Origin: Treponema sp.
GTDB lineage: Bacteria; Spirochaetota; Spirochaetia; Treponematales; Breznakiellaceae
Length of the DNA stretch: 10,233 bases
Reading direction: 5' to 3'
Assembly: GCA_031259345.1 (NCBI GenBank)
Contig: JAIRLQ010000190.1
Location: 1-10,233, forward strand
The notes beneath the pieces were generated by a model. It was given only the letters and a program-made list of their open reading frames with translations. It was not told the DNA's origin and ran no database searches. This document shows, one piece after another, positions 1 to 6,229 of the stretch; the stretch's first letter is position 1, and each line of letters opens with the position of its first letter. A program made the position numbers and the translations under genes.

Positions 1-357
1 ATCCGGCAAAAGCGGAAAAGTTCCATTGGTTTCAACAGCCGTATGGATCCCCATATCACAAAGGCCTTCAAGCGCCTCTCTTAAAGCTCCGCTCTGCATG
101 GTAGGCTCTCCCCCGGTAAACGTAACTCCTCCTGATTCAAAAAAGAGCGGAGAACTTTCCCGGCAAAGGTTTAGCAGATCCTCCAGTTCTAATTCTTTGC
201 AGGAAAGCCGGGGAACACCGTTTTTCCCTTTACGCATAAGGGTCCCTTTGATTTCAAGGCCCTCGGGATTAGAACACCAGGGGCAGCGCAGATTACATCC
301 CTGCATGTGCAGTACCAGGCGGTTGCCGCGGCCATCCTGAGAATAGTTAAATCCCAT
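1..357 (-). CDS. Radical SAM enzyme, glycyl-radical-enzyme activase-like (5' part only)
   Basis: The first 119 codons of a radical SAM protein are visible; the gene continues past the left edge. The CxxxCxxC cluster motif is at C21, C25 and C28, inside GCNLRCPWCSNPE, which is the form typical of pyruvate formate-lyase-type activases. A GGE motif (TFTGGEP, about residues 80-85) marks the SAM-binding strand. Such enzymes use a 4Fe-4S cluster and SAM to place a glycyl radical on a partner enzyme under anaerobic conditions. The segment between the two motifs has only isolated cysteines (C53, C65), so the ferredoxin-like two-cluster insert of many activases is absent here, as in PflA or NrdG. The ATG at 355-357 lies 17 bases past the stop of the upstream kinase gene; its Shine-Dalgarno is poor, and an overlapping TTG at 376-378 is a possible alternative. 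The partner enzyme is not in the window, so the substrate is unknown. Confidence 0.85.
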   Translation of the reverse strand, partial: MGFNYSQDGRGNRLVLHMQGCNLRCPWCSNPEGLEIKGTLMRKGKNGVPRLSCKELELEDLLNLCRESSPLFFESGGVTFTGGEPTMQSGALREALEGLCDMGIHTAVETNGTFPLLPD

Positions 358-374
358 ATTGAAAAGCCTGATTT

Positions 375-1757
375 TCAAGGAACCTCGCTTTTCCGAATCT
401 CCTCCGTTTTTTTATAGCGGATTAGGTTCCGGGTCTGGGAAATATCTTTTAAATAACCGGTACAAAGGAGGGCAAAAAATGCCGCGCCGGAGGCCGCCTC
501 TTCCGTATACAGCGGCACTTCAAGAGGCATACAAAATTTTTTTGACAGGATTTGCTGAAGGGGTCTATTTTTCCTCACCCCATTTCCGGAACCGACAAGC
601 CGTTCATGTTTTTTGTATTCAAGGACAGGCTGATAAAGGCGGTAAAGTTCACAGGCTATGCCTTCAAGAAAACCGGCGGCCAAATTGGCGGGAGTAAAGT
701 TACTTTCGCTGATGTTTTGTATCCATCCCCGCAGGGAAGGATCTTCCCGGGTTCCTTCAAAGAGGGTGTTTACAAGCAGAGGATTTTTATTTTCCCCGGC
801 GGAAACTAAACTATCCATAAATGGATAAAGCGGACTTTCATGAGAATAGCCGGCCATTTTTAGCACTTCACGGAAAAAATTTTCCAGCAAAGCATAGGCC
901 CTTCCTCCGCAGAGGGAAGCGCCGACCAGAAGAAAGCGATCTTCAAAAAAAGGCCGGAGTTCCAGGCCTCTGTAATTTTTAATATTTCCGCATACAAAAG
1001 AAATCTGGCTGCCGGTTCCTATATTAATAAGTATATCCGAGCCGGAATCTCCAAGGGCGCCCAGGAAACTGGCCTGATTGTCTCCAATAGCCACGCTAAC
1101 CGGAATGCCCTCTGGGGTTTCCCCCAGGGTCTCGCTTCCGGCGCTTATATCAGGCAGTATTGACGGATCTATCCCCCCTGCTTCCAGGGCGGCAGTATCA
1201 AAAACGCGTCCGGGTACATCAAAAAAACCAAATCCGCAGGCATTGGTTGTATGAATCACTGCTTTGGAGGAACGGCAAAGGCCCATGGCCAGATAGTCTC
1301 CTATGGTGCAAATAGCGGCTGTGCCGGAAGGGACAGAACCTGTAGAGGCATGATAAAAATAAGTAGCCAGACCATAACCGGGCGCAATACTGCCGCGGGA
1401 CAGGGATGCCAGATACTCGGTATAACTTTTTCCTTCCCGGAAAGGGAGGGCGCTCCTTTGATCCTGCCATGTATAAAGAGGACTGAGCGCTTTCCCGGCA
1501 GAATCAATATAAAGAATTCCGTGCATCTGGCCGGAAATACCGATGCACCGGACCGGAGAATATTTTTTTATCAATTTTGAAATCATGGTTTCGGAAAGCT
1601 CGTAAATCCGCAACGGGTCCTGCATCCGTTCCCAGGGATGATCCTGGGGCAGAAAAGCATTCCGGGAACTTAGAATTTCCAACACAACGCCTGTATCTTC
1701 GTCCATAGCCAGAACACATAGCCTGGTAGTACCTATATCAAGGGCGATGACTGACAT
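375..1757 (-). CDS. FGGY-family carbohydrate kinase, sedoheptulokinase-like
   Basis: A 460-residue cytosolic sugar kinase of the FGGY family. ATP-binding landmarks are DIGTT at residues 7-11, GTGSQ at 247-251 and the adenosine loop GSGNG at 389-393. The likely catalytic base is D226 in AIGDNQAS. Within the family it recalls sedoheptulokinase (human SHPK/CARKL) more than xylulokinase or glycerol kinase: ISGQMHG (74-80), TWQDQR (96-101), YGLATYFY (128-135), IGDYLAM (152-158) and VGASLCGG (278-285) have close counterparts there as I remember that protein. The predicted reaction is ATP-dependent phosphorylation of sedoheptulose to its 7-phosphate, feeding the pentose phosphate pathway. Length fits the family. 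The start is set by GGAG (1764-1767), six bases before the ATG. It is followed 17 bases later by the radical SAM gene, so the two are probably co-transcribed. Kinase assignment is firm; the sugar is an inference. Confidence 0.9.
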   Translation of the reverse strand: MSVIALDIGTTRLCVLAMDEDTGVVLEILSSRNAFLPQDHPWERMQDPLRIYELSETMISKLIKKYSPVRCIGISGQMHGILYIDSAGKALSPLYTWQDQRSALPFREGKSYTEYLASLSRGSIAPGYGLATYFYHASTGSVPSGTAAICTIGDYLAMGLCRSSKAVIHTTNACGFGFFDVPGRVFDTAALEAGGIDPSILPDISAGSETLGETPEGIPVSVAIGDNQASFLGALGDSGSDILINIGTGSQISFVCGNIKNYRGLELRPFFEDRFLLVGASLCGGRAYALLENFFREVLKMAGYSHESPLYPFMDSLVSAGENKNPLLVNTLFEGTREDPSLRGWIQNISESNFTPANLAAGFLEGIACELYRLYQPVLEYKKHERLVGSGNGVRKNRPLQQILSKKFCMPLEVPLYTEEAASGAAFFALLCTGYLKDISQTRNLIRYKKTEEIRKSEVP

Positions 1758-1800
1758 ACCTTACTCCGTTTTTCTTCTCCAACTCTATTATGGGAAAGTT

Positions 1801-1838
1801 GCTTGTCCCAAAAACTGAAGTTTTGGGAAAGCCTCACT
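1801..1838 (+). repeat. Dispersed stem-loop repeat, copy A
   Basis: Read on the minus strand, this begins with the 19 bases AGTGAGGCTTTCCCAAAAC. It then has a short variable loop, the matching arm and a closing ACAAGC. The arms pair as CCCAAAAC with GTTTTTGGG (one bulged base), and GCTT pairs with AAGC outside. The same unit recurs at 3021-3060 in the opposite orientation. It lies between the transporter remnant and the kinase gene. No clear T-tract follows on either strand, so a terminator role is not obvious. An extra TGGGAAAG at about 1791-1798 repeats part of the arm. Confidence 0.7.
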
Positions 1839-1867
1839 TCTTAAAAATACTCTGTCCCGCTTAGAAT

Positions 1868-2616
1868 TTAAAGCCCAAAGGGATTAAATTGAAACCCTGT
1901 ATCGTACACATCCACGCCTTCGGCTTTTTTAAGAAAGAAAACCGAAAGGTAAGTGAGGGGCGTCATAACAAGTTCGACCAGGCATTTAAAAATATAATTA
2001 GTAAACACCAGGGTAACAAAAAGTTCCCAGCCAAAGACGCCGGTAAGACTTGCGATAAAAACAAAAATCAGGCTGTCAAGGAATTCGCCTATCAGGGTAC
2101 TGGCGATGGTACGCACCCAGAGCAGCCTGCCTTTCATTAAAACTTTTATCCGGGAAAGGGCGGCCGCATTGGCGAAGGATCCTGTCCAGTAGCCCGCAAG
2201 ACTTGCCAGGGCTATGCCCCCGGTACTCATACCGCCCAGGATGGCATCGTATGCCGCGCTTCCCGCATAGCCCTCCCAGGCGCTTTCCGCGGGAAGCAGG
2301 CGCAGCACAAAAAAAACCAGGGACGACAAAGCAAGGGCGGCAAAGCCCGCCCAAATCACACGGCGGGAAGCGCGGAAACCGTAGACCTCGGTAAGAATAT
2401 CACCAAATACATAAGACAGGGGGAAAAGCAGAGTCCCGCCGTCAAAAGCCAGGGGAATATAAAAATGGAAAACCCCAGGTCAATTATCTTTGCGGATGAC
2501 GCTACATTGCTGGTTACAAGGATGACCGCAAAAAAAACCATCACCAAATCAAGGTATTTAAAATGCATGGGACTTTTTGCGGACTCTAACGCCCTTGATG
2601 AAATTCGAGACAGCAT
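1868..2616 (-). pseudogene. yhhQ: YhhQ/VUT-family queuosine precursor transporter, frameshifted
   Basis: A multi-pass membrane protein of the VUT (DUF165) family, which imports queuosine precursors such as preQ0 or preQ1. The N-terminal part (through DLGFSIFIFP, about 55 residues) is in one frame. The remainder, LAFDGGTLLFPLSYVFGD, then ILTEVYG, then the segment to the C-terminal DVYDTGFQFNPF, is in another. The two join perfectly if one C is added to the CCCC run at plus positions 2452-2455. Without it, translation ends at a TGA at 2356-2358, giving about 86 residues. The repaired product would be about 249 residues, close to the family norm. Family signatures VASSAKIIDLGF, FGDILTEVYG, LWVRTIASTLIGEFLDSLIF and LVELVMTPLTYL are intact. 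The start is the ATG at 2614-2616, preceded by AAGGAG. The cause could be a real mutation or a base-call error in a homopolymer. I cannot tell which. Confidence 0.88.
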
Positions 2617-2621
2617 ATACA

Positions 2622-2627
2622 CTCCTT
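2622..2627 (-). promoter_or_regulatory. Shine-Dalgarno of the transporter gene
   Basis: AAGGAG on the minus strand lies five bases before the ATG at 2614-2616. It decides between this start and an in-frame ATG 42 bases upstream (2656-2658) that has no comparable site. The shorter N-terminus also matches the family better, since the first hydrophobic segment starts about 20 residues in. Confidence 0.75.
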
Positions 2628-2697
2628 GTTTTGTTAAGGACCCGCGCAGAAATAACATAACCTTTTAGTCGTATTATTTCGTTATTGCGTAAGCAAT

Positions 2698-2726
2698 AAA
2701 AATAAAATGCCCTGCATTTTATTTTT
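2698..2726 (-). terminator. Perfect 13-bp A/T-rich hairpin, possible attenuator or bidirectional terminator
   Basis: AAAAATAAAATGC and GCATTTTATTTTT are perfect inverted copies separated by three bases. Each strand therefore leaves the stem through a T-rich arm. On the minus strand it ends 82 bases before the transporter start. The stem is G/C-poor (only the two loop-proximal pairs are G/C), which is unlike a classical strong terminator. A second hairpin, TTATTGC/GCAATAA with a 4-base loop (2682-2699), abuts it. Confidence 0.4.
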
Positions 2727-2792
2727 GCGCGGCTCCTAAGGCAGGTGAAGCCGCCGGTCTAACAGCTTACTCTGGGATACTGCCGTAAATAC

Positions 2793-2860
2793 ATTGCCGG
2801 CGCTGTCTAAAAAGCTTAAAACTTGTTCGGACTTTTTAGTCCGGGGACAGCGGCGGCAAT
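2793..2860. repeat. Compound stem-loop with competing inner pairings
   Basis: An outer pair of 15-base arms, ATTGCCGGCGCTGTC (2793-2807) and GACAGCGGCGGCAAT (2846-2860), matches at 14 of 15 positions. Inside, two hairpins share bases and so exclude each other. One is CTAAAAAG (2807-2814) with CTTTTTAG (2832-2839). The other is CGGACT (2828-2833) with AGTCCG (2838-2843) around a TTTT loop. No protein-coding pattern is seen here. Confidence 0.6.
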
Positions 2861-3020
2861 TTTAAAAAATCCTAAGGGGTTGTTCACGAAGTTGAAAAGA
2901 TGAATTTTTAACCGTTTTTCTGTATACAAATATAAAATCACAGCCTTTACGGCAACGATTTTGAATTTTTATACGAAAAATTTCCGAAATTCATACGTAA
3001 TGACAAAACAATCCGACAAC

Positions 3021-3060
3021 AGTGAGGCTTTCCCAAAACCAACCGGGTTTTGGAACAAGC
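3021..3060 (+). repeat. Dispersed stem-loop repeat, copy B
   Basis: This starts with the same 19 bases as copy A read on the other strand (AGTGAGGCTTTCCCAAAAC) and ends with the same ACAAGC. The loop and loop-side arm differ, yet the arms still pair: CCAAAACC with GGTTTTGG is a perfect 8-bp stem. It lies 8 bases beyond the stop codon of the histone-like gene, where it could stop minus-strand transcription or protect the 3' end of the message. Confidence 0.7.
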
Positions 3061-3067
3061 TCGTTTA

Positions 3068-3517
3068 CTAAAGTTCCGGCTTCACCGCAGGTTTTTTACT
3101 CCTGGCGGCTGGTTTCTTTTCGGCCGCTTTCTTGGCAGGGGCCTTTGCCGCGGGCTTTTTAGCCGGAGCTTTAGCAACAGCCTTCTTGGCCGGGGCTTTG
3201 CCTGCCGCTTTCTTAGCGGGGGCCTTTGCCGCGGGCTTTTTAGCCGGAGCTTTGGCAATAGCCTTCTTGGCAGGGGCTTTGTCTGCCGCTTTCTTGGCGG
3301 GGGCCTTTGCCACGGGCTTTTTAGCCGGAGCTTTGGCAACAGCCTTTTTAGCCGGGGCTTTGTCTGCCGCTTTCTTGGCGGGGGCTTTCACCGCGGGCTT
3401 TTTAGCCGGAGCTTTAGCTGCCTCCTTCTTAACGGGGGCCTTCGCCGCAGCCGGTTTTTTAGCCGCGGCCGGTTTCTCCGTTGTAGTCTTCTTCGTTCCT
3501 GTTCCGATCTTTGCCAT
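3068..3517 (-). CDS. Lys/Ala/Pro-rich histone H1-like DNA-binding protein
   Basis: A 149-residue, strongly basic, low-complexity protein. After a short N-terminus (MAKIGTGTKK) comes an Ala/Lys-rich lead-in. Eleven exact 9-residue units then follow (KAPAKK plus three variable residues) over residues 35-133, and a basic tail closes the protein (KKPAVKPEL). There is no signal peptide, membrane segment or globular domain. Such KAPAKK arrays are known from AlgP-type and other bacterial histone H1-like proteins that bind nucleic acid without clear sequence preference. The role here, chromosome compaction or RNA binding, is inferred. The start is firm: GGGAGG (3523-3528) lies five bases before the ATG. 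It follows the phosphorylase gene after 66 bases without a clear terminator, so it may share that transcript. Confidence 0.85.
   Translation of the reverse strand: MAKIGTGTKKTTTEKPAAAKKPAAAKAPVKKEAAKAPAKKPAVKAPAKKAADKAPAKKAVAKAPAKKPVAKAPAKKAADKAPAKKAIAKAPAKKPAAKAPAKKAAGKAPAKKAVAKAPAKKPAAKAPAKKAAEKKPAARSKKPAVKPEL
3119..3415 (-). repeat. Tandem 27-bp coding repeat, 11 copies
   Basis: The 297 bases encode residues 35-133 of the histone-like protein as eleven units of KAPAKK plus a variable triplet. The variable triplets, in order, are PAV, AAD, AVA, PVA, AAD, AIA, PAA, AAG, AVA, PAA, AAE. They cycle with a period of three units, which gives an 81-base higher-order repeat and implies that blocks of three were duplicated together. 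Confidence 0.9.
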
Positions 3518-3583
3518 GCTAACCTCCCAAATACACTCTTCGTAATGATCTTTATTATCTCTCAGCCTCTATACAGAAACTGT

Positions 3584-6124
3584 TTAACCCCACTTAATCA
3601 AACCCGTTCTATACGGGTGAACCAGAGCTGAATGTTTTGGGAGTATGCGGACCGTATGTCCCTGAATCCCCGTATCATTACACTCCACCTTCACCTGATA
3701 CACAAAGGCATTGTCCTCTTTTCTTATGCTCTTCATTTCGGTACGCCGGGCGTTTTTAATATCGTTGGAAAGGTTTGATACCGAACCATAATAAAGCTCA
3801 ACCTGCACTTCTTCGGGCAAAATCGAACCCAATTCTATGCGGGCGGTTACGGTAAGACTATCGCCCCGCTGCATGACAGGCTTTACATTGGAGCCAATCT
3901 TGAGGATCTTGATGGAATCCCAGGAAGATTTAAGCTTTGAAAAATAAGCCGCCAATGCTTTTGATTCGGCATAATCATCCTTAACGATACGATGATAATT
4001 TTTAAGGGCAGGAAAATAGAACATATTGGAATAATCCATAAGCATACGATGACAGGACATTGACTGGCCTATCTGCTTCATACAGGTCTTCATGCGGCGT
4101 ATCCACTCACGGGGAAGCCCATCGCGGCCCCGCTGGTAAAACAGGGGAATAATCTCGCGCTCAAGAAGATCGTAGAGGGCTTTGCTTTCAATTTCATCCT
4201 GAAGATTCATATCCTCATACTCTTCGCCCTGGCCTATAGCCCAACCGACTTCGGGGTTGTACGCTTCGTCCCACCAGCCGTCAAGAATTGAACAGTTAAG
4301 GACGCCGTTCATGGCAGCCTTCATACCCGATGTACCCGAAGCTTCCATGGGCCGCCTGGGAGTGTTAAGCCACAGATCCGCGCCGGAAGTAAGGTAATGG
4401 GCCATTGCCATATCGTAGTTTTCAAGGAAGACGATGCGGCTTTCCACATCGTACTGCCCGGCAAAATGTATAATGCTGCGGATAAGCTCTTTGCCGGGCA
4501 TATCCATGGGATGGGCTTTACCGGCAAAGATAAGCTGAATGGGCCGCTCCGTATCTTTTAGAAGCCTGATAAGCCGCTCGGGATCACGCAGTAAAAGATT
4601 ACCCCGCTTGTATGTGGCAAAGCGGCGGGCAAAGGCCAAAGTAAGGGTATAGGGTGAGAGGGCATCTTCGGCTGTGGCAATGCGGCGCTCCACCGCGCCG
4701 TTACGCTTCAGATTCTGCCTTATCCGCTCCCGGGCAAAAGCAACCAGCCTCTCCCGGCGGCGTTCGTGGGTGCGCCAAAGCTCTTCATCGGAAATACGAT
4801 CCATCCGGTTCCACACCGAAAGATCCGTAGGCGTTTCTTCAAAATGAGGGCCAAAGTACCTGTCCAGAAGATCGAGCATGTTAGAAGAAACCCAGGTACG
4901 GGGATGAACCCCGTTGGTTACATGATGAATAGGCACTTCGTTCAGCGGAACGCCCGGCCAGAGGCCGCTCCACATTTTTCTGGAAACTTTGCCATGAAGC
5001 CTGGCGACGCCGTTGGCATACGCCGCAAGTTTTAACGCAAGCACAGTCATGCAAAAAGTTTCGCTGTCATCGTAGGCGCGCTCCCGGCCAAGGCTTAAAA
5101 AATCCTTCCAGGAAATACCCAGAACCTGAGGCCAGGAACTAAAGTACTTTTCAATTAAACCGATTTCAAAACGCTCATTGCCGGCAGGCACCGGAGTATG
5201 AGTTGTAAAAATATTGGTCGGCCACAGGGCTTCCCTGGCTTCATCAAAACTAAAATGCCTTTCGGTCATTAGTTCCCGGATCCGTTCAAGCCCCAGAAAG
5301 GCGGAATGGCCTTCGTTCATGTGGGTAACCGCGGGGTTGATGCCCAGAGCGCGGAGAGCCCTGATGCCGCCTATGCCAAGAAGCACCTCTTGCTTTATAC
5401 GGGTTTCCTTGTCGCCGCCGTAGAGGGAACTTGTAACGTTCCGTATATCCGGAGAATTCTCCGGTATATTGGTATCGAGCAGATAAAGAGAAGCCCGGCC
5501 GACTTTTACTTCCCATATTTGGGCAACGGCCTGATGCCCCGCAAGATCCACGGTGATTTTTATCGGACTGCCGTCTTTGCCGTTCTTTAATTCCACCGGC
5601 ATATTGTACCAGTCGTTTTCGGGATAGCTCTCCTGCTGGAAACCGTCGGCATTAAGAAGCTGTTTAAAATAGCCCTGCCGGTAAAGCAGGCCAACGCCGA
5701 CCAGGGGCAGACCCATGTCCGACGCGGTCTTCATGTGATCCCCGGAAAGAATTCCAAGGCCTCCTGAATAAATAGGCAGGGAAACATCCATACCGTATTC
5801 CATAGAAAAGTAGGCTACTACATCTTTTTTGGAACCCCGATACCAGGTCTCGCCTTTTTTATAACGAAGGAAACGGCTGTAAATTTCTTTTAATGCCGCA
5901 AGGTATGAATCGTCCTTCATTACTTCGGCGAGCCGTTCCTGACTAACCATCCCCAAAGTCCTTACAGGGCTCTGTTGAGATTCCAACCATCCTTCGTAAT
6001 CCAGGCGGATAAAGAGTTCTACCGCGTCAAAATTCCATGACAGCCAAAGGTTACGGGCGATCTCTTCAAGAGGCTTTAAAGAATTGGGAAGTTTTGGTTT
6101 TACAGTATATGTAGATATATTCAT
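3584..6124 (-). CDS. glgP: Alpha-glucan (glycogen/maltodextrin) phosphorylase, GT35
   Basis: An 846-residue cytosolic enzyme that cleaves alpha-1,4-glucans with phosphate, releasing glucose-1-phosphate. It belongs to the shorter, Thermotoga/archaeal-type branch of family GT35, not the muscle/E. coli branch. The N-terminal domain typical of that branch is present (TYTVKPKLPNSLKPLEEIARNL, residues 5-26, quoted in part: KPLEEIARNLWLSWNF). It is followed by YFSMEYG (105-111), IYSGGLGILSGDH (118-130), THMNEGHSAF (267-276), TNIFTTHTPVPAGNERF (303-319) and HVTNGVHPRTW (401-411). RRFATYKRG (500-508) and the PLP site EASGTSGMKAAMNG (594-607), with the cofactor lysine at K602, complete the active site. 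Length is normal and no key residue is missing. The ATG at 6122-6124 lacks a Shine-Dalgarno but is supported by the conserved N-terminus. Confidence 0.97.
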   Translation of the reverse strand: MNISTYTVKPKLPNSLKPLEEIARNLWLSWNFDAVELFIRLDYEGWLESQQSPVRTLGMVSQERLAEVMKDDSYLAALKEIYSRFLRYKKGETWYRGSKKDVVAYFSMEYGMDVSLPIYSGGLGILSGDHMKTASDMGLPLVGVGLLYRQGYFKQLLNADGFQQESYPENDWYNMPVELKNGKDGSPIKITVDLAGHQAVAQIWEVKVGRASLYLLDTNIPENSPDIRNVTSSLYGGDKETRIKQEVLLGIGGIRALRALGINPAVTHMNEGHSAFLGLERIRELMTERHFSFDEAREALWPTNIFTTHTPVPAGNERFEIGLIEKYFSSWPQVLGISWKDFLSLGRERAYDDSETFCMTVLALKLAAYANGVARLHGKVSRKMWSGLWPGVPLNEVPIHHVTNGVHPRTWVSSNMLDLLDRYFGPHFEETPTDLSVWNRMDRISDEELWRTHERRRERLVAFARERIRQNLKRNGAVERRIATAEDALSPYTLTLAFARRFATYKRGNLLLRDPERLIRLLKDTERPIQLIFAGKAHPMDMPGKELIRSIIHFAGQYDVESRIVFLENYDMAMAHYLTSGADLWLNTPRRPMEASGTSGMKAAMNGVLNCSILDGWWDEAYNPEVGWAIGQGEEYEDMNLQDEIESKALYDLLEREIIPLFYQRGRDGLPREWIRRMKTCMKQIGQSMSCHRMLMDYSNMFYFPALKNYHRIVKDDYAESKALAAYFSKLKSSWDSIKILKIGSNVKPVMQRGDSLTVTARIELGSILPEEVQVELYYGSVSNLSNDIKNARRTEMKSIRKEDNAFVYQVKVECNDTGIQGHTVRILPKHSALVHPYRTGLIKWG

Positions 6125-6133
6125 ATTACATTA

Positions 6134-6162
6134 AGAGTAAGCTTCAAATGAGATATTGTCAA
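6134..6162 (-). promoter_or_regulatory. Candidate promoter of glgP, giving a near-leaderless mRNA
   Basis: On the minus strand a perfect TTGACA (6157-6162) is followed after 17 bases by TACTCT (6134-6139), which keeps the key TA and final T of a -10 box. Transcription would start about three bases before the glgP ATG, which has no Shine-Dalgarno. The -10 match is only 3 of 6. Confidence 0.5.
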
Positions 6163-6163
6163 G

Positions 6164-6181
6164 GACAAAAATTTTTTTGTC
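6164..6181. promoter_or_regulatory. Perfect 18-base palindrome just upstream of the glgP -35 box
   Basis: GACAAAAA and TTTTTGTC are exact inverted copies around TT. The site ends one base upstream of the -35 hexamer of the candidate glgP promoter, and 48 bases after the anti-sigma stop codon. On the minus strand it creates a second TTGACA 21 bases upstream of the first. It could be an operator, an A/T-rich UP-like element, or a weak terminator for the sigma operon; the sequence alone does not decide. Confidence 0.4.
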
Positions 6182-6229
6182 AACAGCGCTTTGATTCGCG
6201 GGCGGGGTTATTGAACAAGTCCATTTTTT

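Larger units (their letters stand above)
2617..3067. other. Gene-free stretch of 451 bases, rich in inverted repeats
   Basis: No credible gene was found on either strand. The stretch lies between the end of the histone-like gene and the start of the transporter, so it would be spacer or leader for the minus-strand transporter. In order from the left it holds a 7-bp hairpin (2682-2699), a 13-bp A/T-rich hairpin (2698-2726), a large compound stem-loop (2793-2860), an AATTTTT/AAAAATT hairpin with a 5-base loop (2964-2982), and the second copy of the dispersed stem-loop repeat (3021-3060). TCCTAAGG occurs at 2734-2741 and again at 2870-2877. I saw no match to the preQ1-I riboswitch pattern as I know it, although that would be the expected regulator of such a transporter. 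Confidence 0.7.

Noticed and set aside
1251..1580. Plus-strand frames inside the kinase and phosphorylase genes
   Set aside because: They are antisense shadows of well-conserved genes, with no ribosome sites or recognisable protein motifs.
2440..2460. Programmed -1 frameshift in the transporter gene
   Set aside because: The site is a plain CCCC without the classic slippery heptamer or an evident downstream stimulator, and family members are normally encoded in one frame.
2734..2877. TCCTAAGG 8-base direct repeats as target-site duplication of a small mobile element
   Set aside because: The 128 bases between them lack terminal inverted repeats, and the motif is short and half-palindromic, so chance is a fair explanation.
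2617..2900. preQ1 riboswitch upstream of the transporter
   Set aside because: I looked for the preQ1-I pattern (short hairpin followed by an A-rich tail with AAACTA) on the minus strand and did not find it; other classes cannot be excluded by eye.
3050..3631. Long plus-strand frames rich in Gly/Leu/Phe/Ala opposite the KAPAKK repeats
   Set aside because: They are the mirror of a repetitive, G/C-biased gene on the other strand; no Shine-Dalgarno or family resemblance, while the minus-strand gene has both a strong ribosome site and a known protein type.
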